NCBI RefSeq assembly: GCF_014695775.1
Contig: NZ_JACJOX010000011.1
Location: forward strand, 84,637-148,636
Source of the DNA: Leptolyngbya sp. FACHB-60
GTDB taxonomy: Bacteria; Cyanobacteriota; Cyanobacteriia; Phormidesmidales; Phormidesmidaceae
Length of the DNA: 64,000 nucleotides
Direction: 5' to 3'
Made by a program: the position numbers and the translations under genes. Within the stretch, counting starts at the first letter, position 1, and each line of letters opens with the position of its first letter. Under the pieces are notes generated by a model. It ran no database searches. It was not told where the DNA came from and saw only the letters and a list, made by a program, of their open reading frames with translations. Positions 34,479-44,302 of the stretch are shown one piece after another.

Positions 34479-36977
34479 TCAGTTATTGGTCTCTAGCGCT
34501 GCGCCGCCGCTGCTGACGGCCAGCTGGCTGACAGCGGTTTGCCAACTGCCAATCAGGGTTGGCGACCACCGCCAGTTGAGCGATAGGACGTTGGGGTTAA
34601 CCATGGTGGAGTCAAGGGCCAGGGTCTGGGCAAAGTAGGACTGGGCCTGCTGCTGGAGTTGGGCCTGCTCTTCGGCGGCAATGGCAAGCTCGCTGTTCTT
34701 GTGGTAAGCCAGGGCCAGCCCAGCGTAGGCGTTGACCGTTTCGGAAACGGCCACCTGGGGGGCGCTATCGGGGTTAATGTCGCGCCGCTGGCCTTGGTCA
34801 AGGTTGATTGCCCGTTGCCAAGCTGCTATGGCCTGGTCGTAGTCATTCAGAGCCATGTGGGCAAACCCCAGCGCCACCCAAGCCTCAAGAAAGTCAGGGC
34901 GACCCTCGGTAGCCTGGGTCCAGGCGCGCAGGGCATCGCTGGGGGAGGTATCGGCGGTGCTGCCAGCGACCATTTGCTGCCAGGCCAGTCGCCCCCGCAC
35001 GTAGGCCATGTCTGGGTCGAGCAGTTGTGACTCAGGGATGGCGCTCACCGCTGACTCGGCGGTGGTTAGGTCGTTGCGATCGAGCAGCTGTTCGATCAGG
35101 GGGCGGGCGGTGTCGGTGCGCCCTAGGGCGATCGCATTCAGCGCCCCCGACAGCAGCGCCGGGCTGGCCGTAGACGAGACCCCACCAGCGTCACTGGCCA
35201 CCGATGGCTCAACCGGGTCGCTTACCGTGGGGCGGTTGACGGTGATCAGGGTGATGGTGGCCAGCCCCAGCACTGCTCCTAAACCCGCTAGGCCCAGGCT
35301 TCCCCACACCAGAAAATTAGGAGACACCGACCAGCGCCGAGGAAGCGCCCAAGTCAGCGGCGGCACGAGTTCGGCAGTCGAAGTAGCAGTCGGGTTCGGG
35401 GGCAGGGGGTACGGCGTAGGGCTGGGCTGGGTCTGGGGCAGTAGGCTTTCGGCAGGGTCGGCGTTCAAGGGGCGATCGGAGCCCGGCCCGTTGCCGTTAC
35501 TTGAAGGTTGGGGCTGAGACAACCGCTGTACTAAGTTGGTCACAGCGGCATCGGCAGGCTCGGGCTGCTCTAGATCTTGCAACCAGTCATAGAGAGGTGA
35601 GGCAGCGCCATTGCTGGCGGCATCCCTAGCCTGCTGGTTAAAGACCTCTGCCGCCAGACTAGAAATATCGGGGTCGGTGCTGTAGTCAGGCAGCAGCAGG
35701 GTAGTTTCGACTAGGCCATCATCCCCAAAGCCATTGTCTGGGGCAGCGGAGCTGTCATGGGCGTAGAGGTAACCGTCGAAGTCGGGACGCAGGTAGAGCA
35801 GGGGCAGCATCCAGAAGGGCTGATCTGATCCGTAGGCCGACATCAGCCCCTGGCGCACCCGGCTGAGGCATAGATCTATGGGGTGGCCCTGGTGCAGGTT
35901 GCGATAAAGCAGTTGAGTAAAGGTGAGCGCCACATCGTCGGGGATGCGCTCGGCCATGGCGATGACGCCGGGCACCCCCCGGTTAACTAGAGCCTGCACC
36001 AGGTTTTGGTCGCGCCAGCCAGCCTGGGCATCGTCGTGGGGGGTATAGGCCCCGCGACAGGAGTTAAACACTGCCAGGCGAACGCCGTTGTTGACCAGCA
36101 GGCCCGCCAGGTCTTCGCCGCTGAGCCGTTCCGTCAGGCCCGTTTGACGATTTACCAAAAACAGATCGCCACCGGTATCGCCTGCGTCGCTGTGGCCTGC
36201 GTAGTGAAGAATTTGGAACTTGCCCTGCTCTAGAGCCTGGGCCAGCTCAGGCCGCCCCGGCTGTTCTAAAATCGTCAGATCTAACGTTAAATCGCCGGGG
36301 CGGGTCACTTGCAGGCTATCGATAAGGTTCTGCACCTCCTGGCGTAGGGCCAGGCGCTCTTGATCGCTGGGGGCCGAGATAATCACCAGTAAGCGGATGG
36401 GATCGCTGGCGGGGGACAGTGGCACCATCGCCGCCAGATCGCTGACTGTCTGGGCTTGGTAATAGCGGCACAGGGTGACATCGAGGCCAGTGGCTAGGGG
36501 GCGATCGTCATCGTAAAGCAGTTCCCAGGGAAGGCGCTGCACCCGGCTGTCTTTAAACCCTAGGCGCAGCCGTAAGGGTTGTCGGCGGTTTTGAGCAACT
36601 CCCTGGGCGGCAATCCAGCTATCGCGAATGCGCCCCTGAAACAGGCCCTGGTAGAGAGTCTGACCGAGCTGAGTCCAGGGATCCGAGGTGGAGGAGGGGG
36701 CAGCAGAAGTTGCGAACAGGGCCTGTAGGGGATCTTGAAATAACGCCTCGGACTGGGCCAGCCAGGTTTCCAGGGGCCAGGTAACTTGAGCCTCGGCCAG
36801 GGGTACCCCAGCAGCTACGGCTTCGGTGCGCAGCAGGTAGTTGTCCGGCCCCAGGGGGGTGATTGAAAGCTGAAATTCCTGGGTTACGGCCTGGGTCACG
36901 GGCGGTAGGGGGTGAGTTTCTTTCACGGTAGCTTGCTGGGCTGCTCTCGGGGATAGGGGCGACGGGGTTGTTAACAA
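34479..36977 (-). CDS. CHAT-domain caspase-like protein with membrane helix and TPRs
   Basis: An 832-residue protein. Residues 130-410 form a CHAT peptidase: LPWELLYDD, HYAGHSDAGD with the catalytic His (262), and NSCRGAY with the catalytic Cys (307). A Pro/Ser-rich linker follows, one membrane helix (FLVWGSLGLAGLGAVLGLATI, about 552-575), and a C-terminal part with TPR-like helices (EAWVALGFAHMALNDYDQAIAAWQRAINLD). The catalytic dyad is intact. The fold places the protease and TPRs on opposite sides of a membrane. It is divergent from the S9 peptidase at 37048, with only 70 bp between. Confidence 0.86.
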   Translation of the reverse strand: MLTTPSPLSPRAAQQATVKETHPLPPVTQAVTQEFQLSITPLGPDNYLLRTEAVAAGVPLAEAQVTWPLETWLAQSEALFQDPLQALFATSAAPSSTSDPWTQLGQTLYQGLFQGRIRDSWIAAQGVAQNRRQPLRLRLGFKDSRVQRLPWELLYDDDRPLATGLDVTLCRYYQAQTVSDLAAMVPLSPASDPIRLLVIISAPSDQERLALRQEVQNLIDSLQVTRPGDLTLDLTILEQPGRPELAQALEQGKFQILHYAGHSDAGDTGGDLFLVNRQTGLTERLSGEDLAGLLVNNGVRLAVFNSCRGAYTPHDDAQAGWRDQNLVQALVNRGVPGVIAMAERIPDDVALTFTQLLYRNLHQGHPIDLCLSRVRQGLMSAYGSDQPFWMLPLLYLRPDFDGYLYAHDSSAAPDNGFGDDGLVETTLLLPDYSTDPDISSLAAEVFNQQARDAASNGAASPLYDWLQDLEQPEPADAAVTNLVQRLSQPQPSSNGNGPGSDRPLNADPAESLLPQTQPSPTPYPLPPNPTATSTAELVPPLTWALPRRWSVSPNFLVWGSLGLAGLGAVLGLATITLITVNRPTVSDPVEPSVASDAGGVSSTASPALLSGALNAIALGRTDTARPLIEQLLDRNDLTTAESAVSAIPESQLLDPDMAYVRGRLAWQQMVAGSTADTSPSDALRAWTQATEGRPDFLEAWVALGFAHMALNDYDQAIAAWQRAINLDQGQRRDINPDSAPQVAVSETVNAYAGLALAYHKNSELAIAAEEQAQLQQQAQSYFAQTLALDSTMVNPNVLSLNWRWSPTLIGSWQTAVSQLAVSSGGAALETNN

Positions 36978-37047
36978 ACTCTGGTTAGATCGCCCGTCCG
37001 ATAGGGGGATGGCGTTATGATGACTTGTCTTTATTTACAGGGCCTCG

Positions 37048-39216
37048 GTGGCGAATTCCTGGCGTAACTTGGGTGGTTGGGGCAGTGGATTAAGGGGTCT
37101 GTCTAAAGCTGGAGTGGTGCGATCGCTCACCCTAGCTACCCTCACGGCTCTCATCACGGCGACGGCTGGACGGGCAGAGATCATCTCCGTAGAGCTGGAT
37201 GGATTTGAGGTGCCGCCCCTAGCCGAGGCCGAACAGACCCGGCTTGATGCTTTGCTCGGGGTGCGGCAGATTGAGGTACTCAGCACCCTGAGCCCCGATG
37301 GCTCTACCCTGGTGGTGGCCGTCAGCAGCCGCATCTTTACAGAAGATCGCAGCCTGCACTTTCTCAACCTGCGCACTGGGACCTTAAGCGACGCCCTCGC
37401 CCTGGAGTATGACATGGTCAACCCCGACCTGCCCCTGCGCTGGATCAGCAACGACACCCTGCGGTTTGTGCAACAGGATCCCTACGGCCCTTGGGAAATT
37501 ATCAGCGTCAATCGGGTGACGGAGATCGCATCGCGCACCCAGGTTTACCCTACCCAGCCCGAAGAAGGGGAAATCTTGGGCATGGCCCCCGACTTTTCTA
37601 AGTTTGCCCTGCGGGTCTATGGCGAAGACGAGGACACTATCTATGTGGTGTTTTTGCCGTCGCTGCGCCGTTTAGAGGTAGCCAAACTGCCTGAGGGGTT
37701 GCAGATTCAGCCGCTGGCCTGGTCGGAGCGTGGCGACCAAGTGGCCCTGGTGATGTCGTCGGGGGAGGAACGCCGCCTGTACGATCGCACCCCCAACACC
37801 CCCAGCTTAGCCAAGCCCGTAGTGCAAGATGCCCTGGGTCGCCTAGATCCGGTAGACAACCCTTTTCATCAGCACAGCACCGTGCGGGTGTTTGACTTTA
37901 CCCAATCTGAACCACTGCGCCTAGAGCTAACCGCCCCGGCCTCCGGTGGCGACCCCTTTGCCGGGGCCAGCCTCAGCCCCGATGGCCAACAGCTGCTGCT
38001 CAAGCGCTATCGGCCAAGCGCGGTGGCGGGTCGGGAGCACCCTTCCTATGTATTTCCTGAGTCGGCCTATTTTGAGGTCTACGACCTGGCTGGAACAGTG
38101 CTAGACACCATCGCGGCCGACGTCCTACGGGGACCAACGGAGTCGGGAGGGCAGTTTTTGGGCGACGATCGCTTGTTGTTTTGGGGCACTGAGGGCATCA
38201 ACCGCCATCTGCATGTGTATGACCTGGGCCAGCGCACCCTCACCCCCCTGCCGCTACCGCCAGGATCCGTGGATGCGGCATCGATTGTTGCCAGTGAGAA
38301 TGGCGACACCGTGGTCTACGGCTTTTCGTCAGTGACGCAACCGCCAGAGCTATTTGCGCTCACAACGGACGGAGAGTCGGAGCCGCGATCGCTCACCAAT
38401 ATCAACGAAGCCGTGGCCAGCAGCAACCGAGTGCGGGTGGATCCGGTGAGCTTTACAACTGCTCAGGGAGACCGCCAGGGCTTTCTGATTCAGCCAGCGG
38501 GCAGCACCTTTCCGCCCCAGAGGGTGCCGATCGTATTGTGGCAACAGGGGGGACCGGGCTTCTCAATGGCGAACGAGTTTGCCACCGAGGTAGAAATGCC
38601 GCTAAATCTGCTGCCCAACTTTGGCCTGGCGGTGCTGGTGGTGCCCCTGTCGGGGCGGGAGGGTTTTGGCCCAGAGTTTTACCGCGCCCTGGCTGACGAC
38701 CAAAACTTTGGCCAGATCGACCTCCAAGAGGGGGCCGAGATCGTTCGCCAGATGATTCAGCGGGGGTGGACGACCGCCGACCAAGTGGGGATCACGGGCT
38801 GCTCCTACGGGGGCTACTACACGGCCCAGTTCACCAGTCAGTTTCCTCAGCTGGTAGCGGCAGCCAACCCCCAGTGCTCACTGCTCGACACGCTGACGGA
38901 GTGGCAGCTGGGTTATTCGTCACTGCTGTCGTACCTGGTGGGGCAAACCCCAATGGAGGCTCCCAATGCCTACCTTCAGGCGTCGCCCCTCTACAATGCG
39001 GCATCGATTCGCACTCCCACGCTGTTGTTTCATGGGGCTGAAGACTTTTTGCAGGTCGATGTAGCCCGCAACTTCCACGATGTGATTGAGCGGGCGGAGG
39101 TGCCCGTTACCCTATATGAGTTTCAGGGGGTGGGGCACAGCCTCTACGGGTCAGGCCATCAGCCCCTAGCGGCACAGCTGCAAATCGAGTTTTTTCGGCA
39201 ATATTTGCAGCCCTAG
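37048..39216 (+). CDS. S9 (prolyl-oligopeptidase family) serine peptidase, exported
   Basis: A 722-residue protein. An N-terminal signal-like segment (LTLATLTALITATAGRA) follows a basic start, so it is probably exported. A beta-propeller-type region spans about 60-430, and the alpha/beta hydrolase domain is at the C-terminus. The triad is visible: Ser586 in GCSYGGYYT, Asp in GAEDFLQVD and His in GVGHSLYG. It cleaves small peptides. It starts with GTG 37048; there is a second upstream codon choice, but this one leaves a plausible signal peptide. It is head-to-head with the CHAT gene. Confidence 0.85.
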   Translation: MANSWRNLGGWGSGLRGLSKAGVVRSLTLATLTALITATAGRAEIISVELDGFEVPPLAEAEQTRLDALLGVRQIEVLSTLSPDGSTLVVAVSSRIFTEDRSLHFLNLRTGTLSDALALEYDMVNPDLPLRWISNDTLRFVQQDPYGPWEIISVNRVTEIASRTQVYPTQPEEGEILGMAPDFSKFALRVYGEDEDTIYVVFLPSLRRLEVAKLPEGLQIQPLAWSERGDQVALVMSSGEERRLYDRTPNTPSLAKPVVQDALGRLDPVDNPFHQHSTVRVFDFTQSEPLRLELTAPASGGDPFAGASLSPDGQQLLLKRYRPSAVAGREHPSYVFPESAYFEVYDLAGTVLDTIAADVLRGPTESGGQFLGDDRLLFWGTEGINRHLHVYDLGQRTLTPLPLPPGSVDAASIVASENGDTVVYGFSSVTQPPELFALTTDGESEPRSLTNINEAVASSNRVRVDPVSFTTAQGDRQGFLIQPAGSTFPPQRVPIVLWQQGGPGFSMANEFATEVEMPLNLLPNFGLAVLVVPLSGREGFGPEFYRALADDQNFGQIDLQEGAEIVRQMIQRGWTTADQVGITGCSYGGYYTAQFTSQFPQLVAAANPQCSLLDTLTEWQLGYSSLLSYLVGQTPMEAPNAYLQASPLYNAASIRTPTLLFHGAEDFLQVDVARNFHDVIERAEVPVTLYEFQGVGHSLYGSGHQPLAAQLQIEFFRQYLQP

Positions 39217-39499
39217 GCGAGGATAACCGTACTTAGCCTGCTGTCTCAGTTGCTTACCAAAGCTTACTAAGAACTAGAGGGTTGTTTAGGCATTGTCGAG
39301 GCGGCGGGGATGTTGAGTGAATCGTTTCAACAGGGTTTGAAAGGGGTGCGATGTTCGGACTAGGAGGGCATGGGTATTCCGACTAGGTGAAGCCGGGTTT
39401 TTTTTGCTTCTCACCAAACGCTGCTTGGTAAACCCCTGTTGGGGTAGGGCGAATGACATTTGCCTCTATAAAATGGCCTGTTTTGAGACGGAGTTGTTG

Positions 39500-39589
39500 T
39501 TGCATTCCGGGGGAATGCAAATCCGAAGCTAGAAACCCCAATTCGAAGACCGAAACCCTGTAGGGGCTGAGCATGCTCAGCCCCTACAG
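39500..39589. repeat. Palindromic repeats downstream of eno
   Basis: Two hairpins. TTGCATTCC (39500-39508) and GGAATGCAA (39512-39520) have a 3-base loop. A perfect 32-bp palindrome CTGTAGGGGCTGAGCA and its complement covers 39558-39589. The rest of the 39217-39560 stretch shows only short repeats (TCCGAAGCTAGAAACCCC / TTCGAAGACCGAAACCCT) and no gene. These are likely mobile short repeats or accessory terminators. Confidence 0.6.
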
Positions 39590-39590
39590 A

Positions 39591-39620
39591 TAAAAACTGC
39601 CGCAGCAGGGCCACGGCAGT
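39591..39620 (-). terminator. Rho-independent terminator of eno
   Basis: Read on the minus strand: ACTGCCG-N11-CGGCAGT followed by TTTTTA. It lies about 60 bp after the eno stop codon on the correct strand. Confidence 0.75.
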
Positions 39621-39676
39621 CAGGGTTCAAGCATCCCTTTCACGCAAAAGAGAGCTTGGCGGATAGTTGGGCGTCT

Positions 39677-40975
39677 CTAGGCGGCCAGAGTTTTGCGCTT
39701 GAAGGTGTTGAGACCGGCGTATTGAGCTTTGGCACCCAGTTCTTCTTCGATGCGCAGTAGCTGGTTGTACTTCGATAGGCGTTCGCCCCGACAGGGGGCA
39801 CCCGATTTGATTTGGCCGGTCATCGCGCCCACCACGAGGTCAGCGATGAAATCATCGGGGGTTTCGCCAGAGCGGTGGCTGACCATGCAGGTATAGCCTG
39901 CATCGTGGGACATTTTGATGGCTTCGAGGGTTTCGGTAATGGAGCCGATTTGGTTGACCTTGACCAGGGTCGAGTTGCCAACGCCATCTTTGATCGCCTG
40001 AGCAATGATGGCGGGATTGGTGACAAAGGCATCGTCGCCGACTAGCTGGATGCGATCGCCCAGCCGCTGAGTCATGGCTTGCCAACCTGCCCAATCTTGC
40101 TCGCCCAGACCGTCTTCAATCGACACAATGGGGAACTGGTTGACCCAGCTTTCCCACAGGTCAATCATGTCGGCGGTGGACTTGCGGCTGTTGTCAGACT
40201 TGTAGAACAGATAGCTGCCGTCTTCTTGGTAGAGTTCGCTGACGGCGGGGTCAAGGGCGATCGCAATGTCATCCCCAGGCCGCAGGCCGGCTTTCTCAAT
40301 GCCCTTGAGAATTACCTCGATCGCTTCCACATTGCTCTTGAGGTTGGGGGCAAAGCCACCCTCGTCGCCAATGGCGGTGCTGTAGCCCGCATCTTTGAGC
40401 ACTGACTTGAGGGCGTGGTAGACCTCGGCCCCGTAGCGCAGCGCCTCAGAAAAGGTCAGTGCACCCACCGGAGCAATCATAAATTCTTGAAAATCGACAC
40501 TGTTGTCGGCGTGGGCACCGCCGTTGATGATGTTGAAGCAAGGCACCGGCAGCAGCACTGAGTCGGGGCCACCCAAATGGACGTAGAGGGGAATATCGGC
40601 AGCGACGGCAGCCGCCCGCGCCACTGCCATCGACACGCCCAAAATGGCGTTAGCGCCTAGGGTGCCCTTGTTGTCGGTGCCGTCTAGGGCCAGCATTTTG
40701 TGATCTACGGCAGCGAGATCCATCGCATCCATGCCGAGAATGGCGGGGGCAATGGTGTCGTTGACGTTGGCTACGGCCTTGAGCACCCCTTTACCACCGT
40801 AGACGGCTTTGTCGTCATCCCGCAGTTCTAGGGCTTCGCGAATACCGGTGGATGCTCCAGAGGGCACACCAGCCCGGCCCTTAGCCCCACCTTCTAGCAC
40901 TACATCGACTTCAACCGTGGGGTTGCCCCGCGAATCTAAAATCTGCCTACCGTGAACCGATGTAATTGCGACCAT
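39677..40975 (-). CDS. eno: Enolase
   Basis: A 432-residue glycolytic enzyme, 2-phosphoglycerate to phosphoenolpyruvate. Visible motifs include the start [25 protein letters not shown], substrate loop [29 protein letters not shown], the metal-ligand block [14 protein letters not shown] and [13 protein letters not shown] with the catalytic Lys, then [12 protein letters not shown] 40975 is the right start. The frame stays open 204 bases further upstream but that segment does not look like enolase. Confidence 0.97.
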   Translation of the reverse strand: MVAITSVHGRQILDSRGNPTVEVDVVLEGGAKGRAGVPSGASTGIREALELRDDDKAVYGGKGVLKAVANVNDTIAPAILGMDAMDLAAVDHKMLALDGTDNKGTLGANAILGVSMAVARAAAVAADIPLYVHLGGPDSVLLPVPCFNIINGGAHADNSVDFQEFMIAPVGALTFSEALRYGAEVYHALKSVLKDAGYSTAIGDEGGFAPNLKSNVEAIEVILKGIEKAGLRPGDDIAIALDPAVSELYQEDGSYLFYKSDNSRKSTADMIDLWESWVNQFPIVSIEDGLGEQDWAGWQAMTQRLGDRIQLVGDDAFVTNPAIIAQAIKDGVGNSTLVKVNQIGSITETLEAIKMSHDAGYTCMVSHRSGETPDDFIADLVVGAMTGQIKSGAPCRGERLSKYNQLLRIEEELGAKAQYAGLNTFKRKTLAA

Positions 40976-41490
40976 AACCACTACTCCGTTGGTAATTCCA
41001 TAGACCGTTGCAACCCCGCCATGAGGGCGCAAGTGCTGAAGCGTTAAATTATCCTGTAGTATCCTACCGGGTGAAAGCCCTCTTCTAACGTCGCTTCGGC
41101 CACCGTTTACGCTATCCAGCGCGCTTGTTGAGCCATTTGTAGAGGCGACTGCTTGAAACTCAACGACCGCCTGAGCCACGCTGCTCTACTAAGAGCCGTC
41201 CTTGCTTAAAGCCACAATCGTTGACAGTGCTTGTAAGCACGATTGGCTTTCTTGCATAGTACTAGCGTTAGATTAAGGCTTCACAAGTTCTTAGAATCCT
41301 CTAAGCATCATTTGCGCAAGGTTGCCGTCTGAAGCTTGAGAATTTTTGGGAGAACAGCACCAGCTATCCCAATGTCATATTGGCCGACGCTGAGCTATTA
41401 GGGCTCATATTTTACGAAATTTTTTAGCAGTCTTAGAGATCTAAAGAATCTTGAGGGGCAGAGATTTTAGATTCCACCTAAGCAGTAACG
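40976..41490. other. Intergenic region upstream of eno
   Basis: About 515 bp with no supported gene. The eno promoter should lie here. The eno frame is open as far as 41179 without a stop, but its wording is not conserved protein. The part from 41260 to 41470 is AT-richer. I saw no clear riboswitch or repeat. Confidence 0.4.
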
Positions 41491-41922
41491 TTAGGAATAG
41501 TCCCGTTCCTCAATGATGTCGCCCTGCTTGTCGTGGATGCAGAGTTCCGTCTTTTGAGCTTTAGCTTGTTCTCTAGCTTTATCTACCACCTCGGCTTTTG
41601 TGCTGCCTTGAGCGACTCGTTTTTGGCCTTGGGTCGCGATCCAGCCCGACTCTTCCGGGTCGGCAAAAACGTGAATGGATTCTCCATCGCCTTTGTCATC
41701 ATCGGCAGCAATGGCCTGACCTGTGGTGCCGGTATTTTTCTTGGCAATTTGTTTATGGCGGCGTTTGGCCCATTTTTCTGACTGGGCAGTGGCGATCGCG
41801 ATCGCCCGACCATCCCCATAGCCATCTTCCAGTAAGGCATTGGCAATATCAATCGCCTTCCGCCGTACCTCAGCGGTCAAATTCTTCATGGAGGTTGGAT
41901 AATCGTTGTAGGTCCAGGGCAT
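41491..41922 (-). CDS. DUF2188-domain protein with ChaB-like N-terminus
   Basis: A 143-residue protein. The N-terminal half (MPWTYNDYPTSMKNLTAEVRRKAIDIANALLEDGYGDGRAIAIA) resembles the ChaB/DUF-type short helical fold, and the C-terminal half (IHVFADPEESGWIATQGQKRVAQGSTKAEVVDKAREQAKAQ) matches DUF2188. The role is not known; these proteins are small, charged and probably cytoplasmic. ATG 41922 starts the frame. Confidence 0.75.
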   Translation of the reverse strand: MPWTYNDYPTSMKNLTAEVRRKAIDIANALLEDGYGDGRAIAIATAQSEKWAKRRHKQIAKKNTGTTGQAIAADDDKGDGESIHVFADPEESGWIATQGQKRVAQGSTKAEVVDKAREQAKAQKTELCIHDKQGDIIEERDYS

Positions 41923-42021
41923 CTTTACCGCAAAGCCTGCTAAATTTCAGTCTCAAGGGAAAACAGAAAAAACGTTCACCTTAACAGGGGCAACCCTGCA
42001 CCCTGAACCTTTCCATTGCCG

Positions 42022-42603
42022 CTAGTTATCTTGGGGCGCAGTGCTGGTCGCTTGCGATCGCGCAAAAGACCGGTGAATCGCATTCAACACCGGGTCAATA
42101 TTGTCGGTGGTGTCGCCGTAGTAGCTGGTAATGGTGGCGGTGGCGGTGGGGTAACCCACGTAGGTGATAAACGCGTTGGGCAACGCTTCAGGAATGCCGC
42201 TAATCCAGAGGCGCACGGCGGTGACTCCGTCGATGGTGACGGCATCGTAGCGGGTGACGACGTAGCCATTGGCGCGCAAAGACTCTAGCGACTCGCCCAC
42301 TACCTCGCGGGGGGGTGCCTCTTGCCAGGTGACCTCAGTACGCATGGCGGGCAGGCTACCGCTGGCCCCGACACTATCGGCGACGAGCTGAGGGGCGTCG
42401 GTCTGTTCGCTCACCTGCCACCCGGCAGGAAATGCAATGGAGAATAAATCTGAGTAGCTGGTGGTCTCTAAAACTGGGGGAGCCTCGGCGGCGGCGGCGG
42501 CCTCAGCCGCTACTAGCTGGTCCGGAGCCTGCGCCAGGGCAGGGGATAGGCCAAGGGTTACCACTGCTCCTAGTCCTAAGGCCCAAGGTTTAAGGTATTT
42601 CAT
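42022..42603 (-). CDS. Secreted hypothetical protein, PsbP-like fold suspected
   Basis: A 193-residue protein with a clear signal peptide (KPWALGLGAVVTLGLSPALAQA, cleavage after ALA). The mature domain (SDLFSIAFPAGWQVSEQ ... VRLWISGIPEALPNAFITYVGYPTATATITSYYGD) has the look of PsbP/Mog1-like lumenal or periplasmic domains, but I cannot assign a family. I start at ATG 42603, with GGAGAG eight bases upstream. The frame before it is longer but lacks a ribosome site. Confidence 0.65.
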   Translation of the reverse strand: MKYLKPWALGLGAVVTLGLSPALAQAPDQLVAAEAAAAAEAPPVLETTSYSDLFSIAFPAGWQVSEQTDAPQLVADSVGASGSLPAMRTEVTWQEAPPREVVGESLESLRANGYVVTRYDAVTIDGVTAVRLWISGIPEALPNAFITYVGYPTATATITSYYGDTTDNIDPVLNAIHRSFARSQATSTAPQDN

Positions 42604-42796
42604 CACGACTCTCCTTTGCACTGACTCAACCACTGCTGTTTAGTATGGCCTATGGATAGGGTAGGGCGATTGTCTCAAGGGCGATTTGATCGTCGGTCTG
42701 ACGGTGGGTGTTCTGCCCTCGCCTCAGGGGTGAATGCGAGAACCCGCCCACCCGCCAACGCTACACTAACCTCTTAGCCCCCACCTTTTTCTGCCC

Positions 42797-43675
42797 ATGC
42801 CCCCGGCCCCCGACTCTGACCCCAAACCTGGCCATCTCTACGTGGTGGGCACGCCTTTGGGCAACCTTGAAGATATGACCTTTCGAGCGGTGCGAATGTT
42901 GCAGTCGGTCGATCTGATTGCTGCCGAAGACACCCGCCACACCGGCAAGCTGCTCCAGCATTTTCAGATCGCTACGCCGCAGATTAGCTACCACGAGCAC
43001 AACCGCCACAGCCGCATCGGCGAGGTGCTGCACCACCTGCAAGCACGGCAGCACGCCGTGGCCCTCGTGTCAGATGCGGGGATGCCAGGAATTTCTGACC
43101 CTGGCTATGAACTGATCGCGGCCTGCGTTGAGGCAGACATTCCCGTGGTGCCAATTCCGGGGCCAACGGCGGCAATTACGGCGCTGTGCGTGGCGGGGTT
43201 GCCCAGCGATCGCTTCGTCTTTGAAGGCTTTTTGCCCCTCAAAGGCAAGGAAAGAACCACGCGATTAGAGGACATTAGCCAAGAGGATCGCACCATTGTG
43301 CTCTACGAAGCGCCCCACAAACTGATCAAAACCCTAGAGGATTTGGTGGCTGCTTTGGGGGGCGATCGCCCCGTCACTCTGGGCCGCGAACTGACCAAGC
43401 GATTCGAAGAATTTTGGCGCGGCACCCTGGGTAGTGCCCTAGTGCACTACCAGAGCGCAGCCCCCAAGGGCGAGTTCACCGTCGTGATTCAGGGCACACC
43501 TCGCGAAGCGCCCGTTCTTTCAAATGAAGCTATCAGAGCAGAATTAGAACAGCTGCTGCGCCAGGGAATGTCTCGGGCTGACGCTAGTCGCCAGCTCGCC
43601 AAAGCCACCGGACAATCCAAGAAAGCGATCTACCAGCTTTCCCTCGGCATTGATAGCAATGGATTCCCAAACTAG
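42797..43675 (+). CDS. rsmI: 16S rRNA (cytidine(1402)-2'-O)-methyltransferase
   Basis: A 292-residue protein of the tetrapyrrole-methylase fold. The family blocks are LYVVGTPLGNLEDMTFRAVRML, DLIAAEDTRHTGKLL, LVSDAGMPGISDPGYELI and VPIPGPTAAITAL, then FVFEGFLPLKGKERTTRLE. It 2'-O-methylates C1402 of 16S rRNA, which tunes decoding. It ends with a helical tail (SRADASRQLAKATGQSKKAIYQL), usual for RsmI. The neighbour is a convergent toxin gene. Confidence 0.93.
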   Translation: MPPAPDSDPKPGHLYVVGTPLGNLEDMTFRAVRMLQSVDLIAAEDTRHTGKLLQHFQIATPQISYHEHNRHSRIGEVLHHLQARQHAVALVSDAGMPGISDPGYELIAACVEADIPVVPIPGPTAAITALCVAGLPSDRFVFEGFLPLKGKERTTRLEDISQEDRTIVLYEAPHKLIKTLEDLVAALGGDRPVTLGRELTKRFEEFWRGTLGSALVHYQSAAPKGEFTVVIQGTPREAPVLSNEAIRAELEQLLRQGMSRADASRQLAKATGQSKKAIYQLSLGIDSNGFPN

Positions 43676-43709
43676 CGGCTGGATAGCCATCCCCGACGCT
43701 AGCCTTTTG

Positions 43710-44111
43710 TCATTCGGGCATTTGTACTGCATCAAGGCCGAGATGCTGCACGAAAGGGATAAAATCGCGATCGGAGAACAAGAGGGCGTGCTTCGCTTCA
43801 ATGCAAAAGGTGGCAATAATCACATCGACGGTTTTGCGCACTGTGATGCCTCGTTTGCGGAGGGTACGAAAGTTGTCGGCGCTGTTAATGGCCAAGTCAG
43901 TATTGCTTAGCTGAAATATAGTCAGCGAGGTCAGGATTTGCTTGGCCGTAACATAGTCTGCATCTTGGCGGAATCCCTGCAAGACCTCGGTGAGAATAAT
44001 GTCGCCAATGGCTAACGGTTGCGTACTGAGAAGCTGATCAAGCAACTCGACGTGGAGCGTGTCTTGACCGTTGAAGTAGTCAATCCACACGCTGGAATCG
44101 ACCAAAATCAT
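43710..44111 (-). CDS. VapC-family PIN toxin
   Basis: A 133-residue PIN-domain protein. Acidic residues at the expected places: Asp5 (MILVDSSVWIDYF), Glu in ILTEVLQGF, Asp in VDVIIATFCI and Asp in LFSDRDFIPF. The start ATG overlaps the antitoxin stop by 4 bases (ATGA). A type II toxin, most likely an RNase. Confidence 0.88.
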   Translation of the reverse strand: MILVDSSVWIDYFNGQDTLHVELLDQLLSTQPLAIGDIILTEVLQGFRQDADYVTAKQILTSLTIFQLSNTDLAINSADNFRTLRKRGITVRKTVDVIIATFCIEAKHALLFSDRDFIPFVQHLGLDAVQMPE

Positions 44112-44302
44112 GCGTCGGTTCTCGCAGCATCTAGGTCACCATCCCAAGGTAGCTGGCCCCGAAAGGCTTTGATAGCTTCCTGCCGTTTGATTTGAATCAA
44201 CAGCTTGAGGGCGAGTTCGACCACCTTATCGGTAGTTTCTAGCCCAGTCGCCTGCAAGGCATCAGCAACCAAAGCATCATCAATTTCGATATTCGTTTTC
44301 AT
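44108..44302 (-). CDS. VapB-type antitoxin
   Basis: A 64-residue protein beginning MKTNIEIDDALVADALQATGLET, a ribbon-helix-helix-type start, followed by TDKVVELALKLLIQIKR and a C-terminal toxin-binding tail (FRGQLPWDGDL). Paired with the PIN toxin at 43710 by ATGA overlap. Confidence 0.85.
   Translation of the reverse strand: MKTNIEIDDALVADALQATGLETTDKVVELALKLLIQIKRQEAIKAFRGQLPWDGDLDAARTDA

Noticed and set aside
40976..41179. A 68-codon in-frame extension upstream of the enolase start
   Set aside because: It has no stop, but its residues do not resemble enolase, and [25 protein letters not shown] begins exactly at ATG 40975. It is treated as 5' untranslated region.
41598..41984. 128-codon plus-strand frame over the DUF2188 gene
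   Set aside because: Antisense to a supported gene, with Trp/Cys/Arg-rich composition typical of a shadow.
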